In this document: in pieces, positions 35,106 through 42,836 of the stretch
Layout of the letters: the number at the start of each line of letters is the position of its first letter
How positions within the stretch are numbered: the stretch's first letter is position 1
Source of the DNA: UBA2336 sp964419145
GTDB taxonomy: Bacteria > Bacteroidota > Bacteroidia > Cytophagales > Cyclobacteriaceae
Reading direction: 5' to 3'
NCBI GenBank assembly: GCA_964419145.1
Contig: CAYQOM010000002.1
Location: 620,001 to 684,000, forward strand
Length of the DNA stretch: 64,000 bases
Translations under genes and position numbers: made by a program
The notes under the pieces: model-generated
What the model was told of the DNA's origin: nothing
The model's input: the letters and a program-made list of their open reading frames with translations, nothing else
Databases searched by the model: none

Positions 35106-35203
35106 TTTCTCTTTATTTATGAGTCAAATGAAAAAATGAAATCTGAAGACTTTCTGGAGAGATCAGGTGTTTTTTGGAAACCTGACAAAAATCAGGAACC
35201 TCT

Positions 35204-36466
35204 CTACTGGGTAAGAATTACTTTGAATCTGTGGTTGTTATCAGAATAGGTGTAGTATAATTCAAAGCCGAGCACCTTACAAATTTGCTTAGAAATTGTA
35301 AGTCCTAAGCCGATTCCGTTTTTTTGGCTTGATTCGCGATGGAAACGATTAAAAATTTTGTCAGGATTTAACAACGCTTCACCGGTATTGGAAACTATCA
35401 ATTTATGATCAGTAATTTGAATAGTGACAGTGCCTTCAGCGGGTGAAAATCGGACTGCATTTGAAATCAGATTGGAAACGAGAATTTCAAGTAACGCAAC
35501 ATTTGTATTTAAGATTAGACTTTCTCCATGGATAACCGGATTTATCGCTTTGCTTTTAAAGGCATCGATGTACTGGTGAAGCGTTTTATCGATGACACTC
35601 CGCAGGTCTACTGGTTGTTTTTCAATCGATCCACTATTTTCTAGCTGGTTTAAGAGTAGCAGACTTTTGTTTATTCGATTCATCCGGTCGGTTGCGTCAT
35701 ACAGGTCACTGATCAGCTCGGCTTGTTCGCTATTCATGTCTGATGCTTGCATAAGGAGCTCAAGCTTTGACCGGATAATGGCTAGAGGCGTTTGCAGTTC
35801 ATGGGCGGCATTTTCTGTAAATTCCTTTTGACTGATGTATGACTGGTGGTTTCTTCTGGTTAGCTGTATTAACGCTTTATTCAAATCGTTAAATTCTGTG
35901 ATTTTGGTTTGTATTTCTGGAATGGATGTGTCTTTATCAATTTCAAATTTCTTTAGGTTACTTACGGTTTGATAAAAAGGAGCAAATACTTTTTTTGTCA
36001 ACATCCTGTTGATTATCAGGAGTCCGGCCAGCAAACTTGCAAGAATGCCAATTTTAACAAACAGGATCATGGTTATTAATTCCCGTGTAGATATTAACGA
36101 CTCGCGAATGAGGAGTTCATAATGCTTGCCATTCAAGTAAACACCAGATCGTAAGATACGGAAGGGTGTTATTTTGGCTTCTGCAGAATCGTATGCCTCG
36201 GTCGTGTAAATGGAATCCTTTTCAATTTTGTAAGAAACTTCTCTCAACGAAAATTCCTCATAAAAGTGTTTGTAAACTTCCAGTTCCTTTTCAGATGTTA
36301 TCAGGCGTAGGGATTGAAAGAAACTGCTTTTATGCTCCAGTAGTTCTTCATCAAGCTTATGTATAAGCACGGTACGTAATGTAAAATAAATGGCAGGAAT
36401 GCCAAGCAGGAGCAACACAACGGCCAGCATGAAATAGTATCGGGTAGTTTGCGTTAACAGCTTCAT
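35204..36466 (-). CDS. sensor histidine kinase
   Basis: 420 residues. Membrane helices at about 10-32 and 145-167 flank a ~110-residue periplasmic sensor domain. A HAMP-like linker is followed by the HisKA H-box 'FTENAAHELQTPLAIIRSKL' (phospho-accepting His) and an ATPase domain with N-box NLISNAVRFSP, a reduced D-box region 'VSNTGEALLNPDKIFNRFHR' and G2 motif GIGLGLTISKQ. The same D-box form occurs in RprX-type kinases of the phylum. It overlaps the response-regulator gene by 4 bp, so the two are a cognate pair. The downstream cytochrome operon is a plausible target. Confidence 0.9.
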   Translation of the reverse strand: MKLLTQTTRYYFMLAVVLLLLGIPAIYFTLRTVLIHKLDEELLEHKSSFFQSLRLITSEKELEVYKHFYEEFSLREVSYKIEKDSIYTTEAYDSAEAKITPFRILRSGVYLNGKHYELLIRESLISTRELITMILFVKIGILASLLAGLLIINRMLTKKVFAPFYQTVSNLKKFEIDKDTSIPEIQTKITEFNDLNKALIQLTRRNHQSYISQKEFTENAAHELQTPLAIIRSKLELLMQASDMNSEQAELISDLYDATDRMNRINKSLLLLNQLENSGSIEKQPVDLRSVIDKTLHQYIDAFKSKAINPVIHGESLILNTNVALLEILVSNLISNAVRFSPAEGTVTIQITDHKLIVSNTGEALLNPDKIFNRFHRESSQKNGIGLGLTISKQICKVLGFELYYTYSDNNHRFKVILTQ

Positions 36467-37137
36467 ACTTCCATTCGGTATCCAAGTCCATAAACCGTTT
36501 TTATATAATCGTCACATCCCGCTTCAATTAACTTTTTCTTCAGGTTTTTTATATGTGAGTAGATGTAATCGAAATTGTCGAAGCTTTCAGCATGATCACC
36601 GCTAATATGTTCTGCAATGGCATTTTTCGATACAACCCTGTTTTTGTTGGTGTATAAAAACATAAGCAAATCAAACTCCTTGCGTGTTAAATCAAGCTTC
36701 TTCTCTTTACAAAAAACTAATCGTGACGGCAGATCAATTTTCAGATTCTGAATGGTAACCATATTTGATCCGTCAGCTTGCTTTCTGCGAATAACCGCGC
36801 CAATGCGGGCGTTTAGTTCAGCAAGGTGAAAAGGCTTTATCAGATAATCATCGGCTCCCAAATCCAATCCATTTATCCGGTCTTCAAGGGCATGCTTGGC
36901 TGAAATTATTATGACGCCATCGGTTTTGTGCTGATGCTTTAGTTGTTTTAGAAGTGTAAACCCATTGCCATCCGGTAAAGCAATGTCAAGTAAAATGCAG
37001 TCGTAAGTATACATGTTGATCTTTTCCTCTGCCTCTGAAAAGTTTTTGGCCCATTCGCATTGATAATGTTGCGTAGTGAGGTACTTGAGGACATCCTTGG
37101 CAAGCGCTTCTTCATCTTCCACAAGTAAGACTTTCAT
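36463..37137 (-). CDS. OmpR/PhoB-family response regulator
   Basis: 224 residues. Receiver domain (1-120): acidic pocket VEDEE, phospho-acceptor Asp in DCILLDIALPDGNG, Lys in LIKPFHLAEL. The winged-helix DNA-binding domain (about 130-224) contains 'LTRKEFDLLMFLYTNKNRVV' and the end motif IKTVYGLGYRMEV, the OmpR/PhoB hallmark. First gene of the two-component pair; it overlaps the kinase by 4 bp. Probably a DNA-binding activator of envelope genes downstream. Confidence 0.93.
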   Translation of the reverse strand: MKVLLVEDEEALAKDVLKYLTTQHYQCEWAKNFSEAEEKINMYTYDCILLDIALPDGNGFTLLKQLKHQHKTDGVIIISAKHALEDRINGLDLGADDYLIKPFHLAELNARIGAVIRRKQADGSNMVTIQNLKIDLPSRLVFCKEKKLDLTRKEFDLLMFLYTNKNRVVSKNAIAEHISGDHAESFDNFDYIYSHIKNLKKKLIEAGCDDYIKTVYGLGYRMEV

Positions 37138-37180
37138 ATGCGATTAGCTTTACGTTTCAAGCAATATTCAAATTCTGAAT

Positions 37181-38203
37181 TTATTCTGGAGTCTGCATAC
37201 CGCGTATTCTTCTAATGAGAGCCTGTATCGTTTCACCATTCCAATTCGCAAATCTTCCGCGTTGAATGACGAGTAAATTATCATCAGGATGACTGAGGTA
37301 AAAGTGAAACACAAACTCATTATTGGGAGTGGCCCAGCCGGTAATTTGCCCAAACCGCAGGTCGTTAAAAATCAGTTTGCCGTCTGTTCGTTTCACTGTA
37401 TAATAACCTTGCGAGAAACGAATGAGGTGTTGTAGCGATTCATGCCCGGCTACTTCGTTCAGCAATTCTTTATTTCTGGGGAAGTATCGAAAACCAATGG
37501 CCTCACTTCGATCAAAAACAGAACGATGGGCCACATGAAAGCCGCTGTCATCTTCAACGGCAACAAACCAAAGCCAACTGTTTAAAGGCGTTGGGGTAGT
37601 AAGGTATCTTGAATGCTCGATATTTTGTTTTTTTAACGCGGAAGCAACATCACGTTCAATGGTAAATTTGTTATAAGCAGCATATAACAAGTAGCTTGTT
37701 GAAAGCAGTAGTGACCATACCGCCAATTTCATCCGTAAGGGATGATCGGTTCTTAGCATAAGCAGCACAATGGCGGCAACGCCAACCCAAATGGAGAAGA
37801 ACGGATCGGCCACAAAAAGAAAGTGAAGGGAAATACGTTCATGACTAAAGGGTTCAAACCAACCGGTTCCATAGGCGTTACAGCCGTCAATAAGCAGGTG
37901 CAATATCATCTGCGTACCCAGGAATACCATCCACGCACCCAAGCGCATATCGGGTTTACGGTACCATCGATCGGCAAACAACCCCAGGCCAATGGTTGTG
38001 AGGCCAACAAATAGAAAGGAATGTGTAAACCCACGGTGGGCAAGCAGGTTTTCCGAAAAAGTCATCCAAAAGGAAGCCACGAAATCGATATCGGGTAAAC
38101 TTTGGGCAATTGCCCCGATAAACATGGCATGCTTACCAAGTTTCTTTCCGGCCATCACTTCGCCAACAACGGCACCAACGGCAATATGGGTTATTGAATC
38201 CAT
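37181..38203 (-). CDS. membrane-bound metal-dependent hydrolase (YdjM/DUF457-like)
   Basis: 340 residues. The N-terminal ~180 residues carry the YdjM/DUF457 membrane-hydrolase pattern: MDSITHIAVGAVVGE (first His), 'IAQSLPDIDFVASF', LAHRGFTHSFLF and 'LIDGCNAYGTGWFEPFS' (His/Asp metal ligands) in four to five helices. The C-terminal ~150 residues form a soluble domain ('WLWFVAVEDDSGFHVAHRSV') found in longer relatives. The substrate is unknown; such proteins have been linked to membrane phospholipid hydrolysis. Divergent from the ABC-F gene. Confidence 0.85.
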   Translation of the reverse strand: MDSITHIAVGAVVGEVMAGKKLGKHAMFIGAIAQSLPDIDFVASFWMTFSENLLAHRGFTHSFLFVGLTTIGLGLFADRWYRKPDMRLGAWMVFLGTQMILHLLIDGCNAYGTGWFEPFSHERISLHFLFVADPFFSIWVGVAAIVLLMLRTDHPLRMKLAVWSLLLSTSYLLYAAYNKFTIERDVASALKKQNIEHSRYLTTPTPLNSWLWFVAVEDDSGFHVAHRSVFDRSEAIGFRYFPRNKELLNEVAGHESLQHLIRFSQGYYTVKRTDGKLIFNDLRFGQITGWATPNNEFVFHFYLSHPDDNLLVIQRGRFANWNGETIQALIRRIRGMQTPE

Positions 38204-38284
38204 CGCAAGCGAAGATACGGGTTACGGATTAATAGCCTGAATGATATTTGTCACCTGAAAGGAAGAAACCTCCCTGCTTCACCG

Positions 38285-38292
38285 TACCTTTG
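38285..38292 (+). promoter_or_regulatory. -7 promoter box (TACCTTTG)
   Basis: TACCTTTG matches TAnnTTTG. It overlaps the first possible GTG (38292), which argues that translation starts at the later GTG at 38316. No -33 TTG with the usual spacing is visible. Confidence 0.5.
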
Positions 38293-38315
38293 TGGCTTAT
38301 TTAATAGTGTATTTT

Positions 38316-40184
38316 GTGAATTACCTTTCTGCTGAACTCATTTCGAAATCCTTTAACGATCGCTGGCTGTTCAAAGACCTTTCGCTGGGCATTTCCCAGG
38401 GTGAAAAGCTGGCTTTTGTTGGCAATAATGGCGTTGGAAAATCCACGCTGCTGAAAATTTTAACCGGTGAACTGGCTTCCGATTCTGGCACCGTAGTTAT
38501 TCGTGATGGTATCCGACTGGGATATTTAACCCAACAGCCTTCGGTTGATGAAAACCTGTTGGTGAAGGATGTTCTTTTCAACGACAGTAATGCGGTAGCG
38601 CTGGCCGTAAAAGAGTACGAAGATTGTCTGCATCATCCGGAGGTATCGCCTGAACGCATGCAGGCTGCTTTGGAGAAAATGGAAGAGCTGAATGCCTGGG
38701 ATTACGATTCAAAAGTTCAGGAAGTAACCAGCAAGCTGGGTGTTCCGGATATGGATAAGCGCTTCGGTGAACTTTCGGGTGGACAAAAAAAGCGGATTTT
38801 TTTAGCGCAGCTCTTGCTGAATGAGCCCGACCTGATCATCATGGATGAACCGACCAACCACCTTGACCTTTCAGCCATTGAATGGTTGGAGCATTACCTG
38901 GCGGGTCCACAGATTACGTTGATCATGGTAACGCACGACCGCTATTTTCTGGATGCCGTGGCTACAGAAATCATAGAACTCGACCGCAGGCAATTGTTTC
39001 GGTACAAAGGCAACTATGCTTACTTTCTGGAAAAGAAAGCTGAGCGTGAAGAAATATTAAAAGCAGAAGTATCAAAGGCGCGAAACCTGTTAAAGAAAGA
39101 ACTCGACTGGATGAGGCGCCAGCCCAAAGCGCGCGGAACGAAAGCGAAATACCGTGTAGAAGCATTTTATGAACTAAAAGAAAAAGCGTCACAGGATTTA
39201 CGCAAAGACAGGCTTGAGTTGGATATTAAGGAAGCGCGACAGGGCGGGAAGATTTTGGAAGTCAATCACCTGACGAAGGCTTTTAACGGAAAACCGATGG
39301 TTGATAATTTTTCTTATGTGTTTAAGAAAAATGACCGCATTGGTGTGGTGGGTAATAACGGGGTAGGAAAGAGTACATTTTTGAATTTGATCACGCAACG
39401 CCTTAAGCCCGATTCAGGTGAAGTGTTACCGGGCGTGACTACCAGGTATGGATACTTCACACAGGATTCGATGAACCTGAACCCGGCCAACCGGGTAATT
39501 GAAGAAGTGAAGAACATCGCTGAGTTCATAACCTTGTCGGATGGCTCGCAGGTTTCGGCTTCGAAGTTTCTGGATAATTTTTTGTTTCCGCCCGAGAAGC
39601 AATACACCTATGTAGAAAAACTAAGCGGAGGGGAGAAGAAGCGTTTGCAACTGCTGAAGATGTTGGTAACGAATCCGAATTTTTTAATTCTGGATGAACC
39701 AACCAACGATTTTGATATTGACACCTTGAACGTGCTGGAAGAATTTTTGGAGAAGTTTACCGGGTGTCTGTTGCTGGTTTCGCACGATCGTTATTTTATG
39801 GATCACCTGGTGGATCAGCTGTTTGTATTTGAAGGTGAAGGAAAAATCCGTTTCTTTAATGGCAACTATACCGACTACCGAGATTGGGTAGAGGAGCAGG
39901 AAGCTGTTGATGTTAAGCCTGAAGTCGCGAAACAGTCAACACAAGAAGAAAAACCGACAGCAAAGAAAGTTTCATACAAGGACAAACAGGAGTATGAGCA
40001 ACTTCAAAAGGAAATTGAAGTGTTGGAAAAGCAGAAATCGGAGTTGGAAGAAAAAGTAAATTCAGGTATTACCGATCATACCAAACTGCAGGAGTTAGGA
40101 CAGCAACTTCAGGCTATTACAGATGGCCTGGATGCGAAGACTATGCGGTGGTTGGAATTAGCTGAGTTAATAGAGATTGTGTGA
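38316..40184 (+). CDS. ABC-F family ATPase (Uup-like)
   Basis: 622 residues from the GTG at 38316 (MNYLSAELISKSFNDRWLF); a start at 38292 would add eight hydrophobic residues that homologues lack. Two ABC ATPase domains without membrane helices: Walker A GNNGVGKST twice, signatures LSGGQKKR and LSGGEKKR, Walker B IIMDEPTNHLD and LILDEPTNDFD. Between them is the charged linker (PtIM) with 'ELDWMRRQPKARGTKAKYRV', and at the C-terminus an Uup-type coiled coil (about 545-622). ABC-F proteins act on the ribosome or on stalled translation or replication intermediates. Followed by a small secreted-protein gene after 18 bp. Confidence 0.92.
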   Translation: MNYLSAELISKSFNDRWLFKDLSLGISQGEKLAFVGNNGVGKSTLLKILTGELASDSGTVVIRDGIRLGYLTQQPSVDENLLVKDVLFNDSNAVALAVKEYEDCLHHPEVSPERMQAALEKMEELNAWDYDSKVQEVTSKLGVPDMDKRFGELSGGQKKRIFLAQLLLNEPDLIIMDEPTNHLDLSAIEWLEHYLAGPQITLIMVTHDRYFLDAVATEIIELDRRQLFRYKGNYAYFLEKKAEREEILKAEVSKARNLLKKELDWMRRQPKARGTKAKYRVEAFYELKEKASQDLRKDRLELDIKEARQGGKILEVNHLTKAFNGKPMVDNFSYVFKKNDRIGVVGNNGVGKSTFLNLITQRLKPDSGEVLPGVTTRYGYFTQDSMNLNPANRVIEEVKNIAEFITLSDGSQVSASKFLDNFLFPPEKQYTYVEKLSGGEKKRLQLLKMLVTNPNFLILDEPTNDFDIDTLNVLEEFLEKFTGCLLLVSHDRYFMDHLVDQLFVFEGEGKIRFFNGNYTDYRDWVEEQEAVDVKPEVAKQSTQEEKPTAKKVSYKDKQEYEQLQKEIEVLEKQKSELEEKVNSGITDHTKLQELGQQLQAITDGLDAKTMRWLELAELIEIV

Positions 40185-40202
40185 TTCGTTAAGTAAGCGA
40201 AC

Positions 40203-40885
40203 ATGAATAGATTAAAGCTTGTACCAATCATTTTGTTAAGTTCATTACATGTGTTCGGTCAGAATTCAGATGATCATGAATGGCAACCAAGCATCGCTCC
40301 GGGTATTTACCTTAATTTCGAGGATTTTTCCAATAATGATCCTATTTCCGTAGAAGCCATTGAGACTCATCTCGATTATTCAAGCCGTGATTTTTTCGTG
40401 CTTTTATATAAGGAAGGAAGAATTGTGTATACCAGGGAAGATGTAAAGTATGAAATAGACTCACGGAAAATTTGGGGCTATTTTGATGGTCAGTCCCTTT
40501 ATTTAAATAGGTTAATTTTCCCGTATGGATGGACTGAAGAGAGTGAGAAACTTGATTACCCGTATGCACGAGTAATGAAATTAGGCACCATTAGCCTGAT
40601 TTATTATATCAGAAATTATAAACCACAATTGTACACTACGTTGCTCAGCCAATATTCAGTGGTAACTCCAAAAAGTAGGCCCATGCAGTTTTTGTTAGAT
40701 ATGCGTAATGGAAAAATACTTAGGGCCACGTTGAGAAATTTTGAATACCTAATAAAGGATGACGAGGAATTATGGAACGNNNNNNNNNNAACGAATTTAA
40801 GGCAAGCAAAGAGGACAAGGAAATTAAGATGTATCTATTTCTCGAGTCTTACAATATCAGAAACCCATTCCAACATGACCATTAA
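40203..40885 (+). CDS. secreted protein of unknown function, interrupted by assembly gap
   Basis: Signal peptide (MNRLKLVPIILLSSLHVFGQ) and a mature domain rich in aromatic strands ('HEWQPSIAPGIYLNFEDFSN', SLYLNRLIFPYGW). The 10 Ns at 40780-40789 break the frame. After the gap the sensible reading is NEFKASKEDKEIKM and ends at TAA 40883-40885, not the frame that follows from taking 10 Ns literally. The sequence left of the gap ends AACG and the right side begins AACG; merging these restores ELWN-EFKASK in frame, so the gap is probably only an unresolved overlap. The next gene starts 3 bp after the corrected stop. Family not recognised. Confidence 0.65.
40780..40789. other. assembly gap (10 N)
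   Basis: Ten N characters inside a coding region. Frame reasoning requires a true distance of 2 modulo 3, which 10 does not satisfy; a 4-bp overlap (AACG on both sides) does. Confidence 0.99.
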
Positions 40886-40888
40886 GTT

Positions 40889-41227
40889 ATGTATGTAACC
40901 ATTACCAGTATCCAGCTTAAATCTCCACTCAAGTTTTTTGCGCTATCGTATCGTGCTATGAACATCATGTTTCAGTTGAAAAAGACAAACGTGGTGCAAA
41001 TGAAAAAGTATGGGTTTTGGACAAAGCATTATACCATGACCGCCTGGAACAATGAACAGGAATTAAAGGATTTCGCTAAAAGTGGTGCGCATTTGGAAGC
41101 CATGAAACTGAGCGCAAGCCTGGCTAAGGAAATCCGAACGCTTACCCTGCCGATGGATAAACTTCCCGATTGGAAAGAGGCAAAGCAATTACTGGAAACG
41201 CAAGGAAAGGTTTTGACATTTAACTGA
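40889..41227 (+). CDS. small monooxygenase-like protein (dimeric alpha/beta barrel, DUF3291-type)
   Basis: 112 residues. A strand-helix-strand layout ('MYVTITSIQLKSPLKFFALS', 'QMKKYGFWTKHYTMTAWNNE', ELKDFAKSGAHLEAMKLSAS) is typical of the antibiotic-biosynthesis-monooxygenase/DUF3291 dimeric barrel family, with a conserved His in KHYTMTAW and in GAHLEAM. No cofactor motif is needed in that fold. The nitronate monooxygenase gene starts 5 bp downstream, so the two form an operon and may act on the same class of small molecules. It could also be a heme-binding member. Function inferred from fold only. Confidence 0.65.
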   Translation: MYVTITSIQLKSPLKFFALSYRAMNIMFQLKKTNVVQMKKYGFWTKHYTMTAWNNEQELKDFAKSGAHLEAMKLSASLAKEIRTLTLPMDKLPDWKEAKQLLETQGKVLTFN

Positions 41228-41232
41228 TTGTA

Positions 41233-42189
41233 ATGATTTCACCTACACTCGATAAACTGCTTGGTATTGATTACCCGATCATCGTGGCTCCGATGTTTTT
41301 GATTTCAAATATGAAAATGATAAAGGCTGCGCTTGACAATGGGGTGACTGCTGCCTTTCCTGCGTTGAATTACCGCACCGACAAGGAGTTACGGGCTGCT
41401 ATTCAGGAGATCAAACAACATTCAAACAAACCGTTTGGTGTAAACCTGATCGTCAATAAATCAAACCCGAAATACAAAGCACAACTGGAAACCTTGTTGG
41501 AGTTGAAAGTTGATTTCATCATTACGTCATTGGGTAATCCCAAAGAAGTAATAGAAAAATGTAAACCGCTGGGCATTAAAGTTTTTTGTGATGTGGTGGA
41601 CTTAACCTATGCCAAAAAGGTTGAGTCGCTGGGAGCTGATGCCGTGATTGCGGTGAACAGCGAAGCAGGTGGACATGCAGGTAACATTTCACCGAAAGAC
41701 CTGGTAACCTTGTTAAAAGAAAATCTCAATATTCCGATTATTTCCGCAGGCGGTATCGCTTCTGCGGATGGTGTAAAGGAAGTGATGGCATGGGGGGCTG
41801 CCGGTGTTTCAGTGGGTACCATTTTTATTGCCAGCGAAGAAGCCGATGTCACACCAGAATACAAACAGGCCATGGTCGACTATGGTGCCAAAGACATTGT
41901 TCGCACCAATAAACTTTCCGGATCACCGTTAACGGTGATTAACACGCCTTATGTTCAGCAGATGGGAACAGAAGCCAGCTGGCTCGAACGCATGATGAAT
42001 AAGAACAAGCGACTGAAGAAGTATATTAAAATGATTCTGGCGTTTCGGGGAATGAAAGCGGTTGAGAAGGCCGCTACAGGCGCCACCTACAAAACGCTTT
42101 GGTGTGCCGGACCGGCTATTGAGCATGTGCATAGCATCCGGCCCATGAAGGAGATTGTACAGTCGCTTACTGTTGGGTTATCGAGATAA
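41233..42189 (+). CDS. nitronate monooxygenase-like FMN TIM-barrel enzyme
   Basis: 318 residues. An NMO/2-nitropropane dioxygenase-type barrel: 'DYPIIVAPMFLISNMKMIKA' (FMN contact in the first strand), 'AVNSEAGGHAGNISPKDLVT' with the active-site His in GGHAG, 'IPIISAGGIASADGVKEVMA' and WGAAGVSVGTIFIASEEA (phosphate-binding Gly loop). It would oxidise alkyl nitronates using FMN and O2; related barrels act as enoyl-ACP or quinone reductases, so the substrate remains open. Preceded by a small monooxygenase-like gene (5 bp gap). Convergent with the next gene. Confidence 0.87.
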   Translation: MISPTLDKLLGIDYPIIVAPMFLISNMKMIKAALDNGVTAAFPALNYRTDKELRAAIQEIKQHSNKPFGVNLIVNKSNPKYKAQLETLLELKVDFIITSLGNPKEVIEKCKPLGIKVFCDVVDLTYAKKVESLGADAVIAVNSEAGGHAGNISPKDLVTLLKENLNIPIISAGGIASADGVKEVMAWGAAGVSVGTIFIASEEADVTPEYKQAMVDYGAKDIVRTNKLSGSPLTVINTPYVQQMGTEASWLERMMNKNKRLKKYIKMILAFRGMKAVEKAATGATYKTLWCAGPAIEHVHSIRPMKEIVQSLTVGLSR

Positions 42190-42205
42190 ACTGACCTCGA
42201 GAGAA

Positions 42206-42718
42206 TCATTTTGCTGGTTTTTGAAATACAAATGAAGCCGGTTGCCATGTTTTGGCATCACCGTTAATTCCTCTTTTGTAGGAGATCACCTCAAGTTTTG
42301 TTGGTACAATCTTGATTAACAGGTATGCTTCCTTTCGGTTTGGGTAGTAAGCCGACCAATCATCTTTCCAGTGTTTATCTTTTTCGAATTGATCGTTTAC
42401 CAACGTTGCTTTTCCATACAGGGAAACGTAACCGTTTTCGCCATCTTGGTAGTACAGTGTTACAGTTTCATTTTTTTTAATTTCTTTAACCTTGCGACTG
42501 TTCGGGTTGGTGGCCAGCCATACAACAAAGTCCTTATCCGGTTTAAACGGATCCATCGTTCTCGCTCTGGGTGTTTTCTTATCCAGTGTAATAAGTACAC
42601 AAGTAGGAGAGGCCTCCATGATTTGTCGCGCTGCGGATAGGATAGTAGAGTCTTGCGTGGATTGGCAAATGCTGTGTGCGCACGCGAGTATCAAGGGTAT
42701 TATTAAAAGTGACCTCAT
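42206..42718 (-). CDS. secreted pyridoxamine-phosphate-oxidase-like protein
   Basis: 170 residues. A signal peptide (MRSLLIIPLILACAHSICQS) precedes a split-barrel flavin-binding domain: 'PTCVLITLDKKTPRARTMDP', FVVWLATNPNSRKVKEIKKN, 'VTLYYQDGENGYVSLYGKAT', the pattern of the general-stress-protein-26/PPOX-like family. Such proteins are normally cytoplasmic; export is unusual and could mean binding of a flavin or heme in the periplasm. Single-gene unit. A large palindrome lies between it and the acyl-CoA dehydrogenase gene. Confidence 0.82.
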   Translation of the reverse strand: MRSLLIIPLILACAHSICQSTQDSTILSAARQIMEASPTCVLITLDKKTPRARTMDPFKPDKDFVVWLATNPNSRKVKEIKKNETVTLYYQDGENGYVSLYGKATLVNDQFEKDKHWKDDWSAYYPNRKEAYLLIKIVPTKLEVISYKRGINGDAKTWQPASFVFQKPAK

Positions 42719-42742
42719 CTTAACTATAATTTGTTACTCTCC

Positions 42743-42824
42743 GTGCTCCTCTGCGACACCTCCGTGCCCTCTGCGGTTAAATAAGCATTAAACCGCAGAG
42801 GGCGCAGAGAAATCGCAGAGGCAC
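42743..42824. repeat. REP-like long imperfect palindrome
   Basis: An inner perfect stem GCCCTCTGCGG (42766-42776) pairs with CCGCAGAGGGC (42793-42803) and continues into TTAA arms. An outer stem GTGCTCCTCTGCGA (42743-42756) pairs with TCGCAGAGGCAC (42813-42824) with a 2-nt bulge. It is built of repeated C-T-C-T-G-C-G units, much more GC-rich than its surroundings, and resembles the 'CCGCAGAG' extragenic repeats found in many environmental genomes. No second copy is in this window. Confidence 0.7.
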
Positions 42825-42836
42825 AAAATTCTATTC

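Noticed and set aside
38292..38315. GTG start eight codons upstream of the ABC-F gene
   Set aside because: It overlaps the -7 promoter box and adds a hydrophobic N-terminus not typical of ABC-F proteins.
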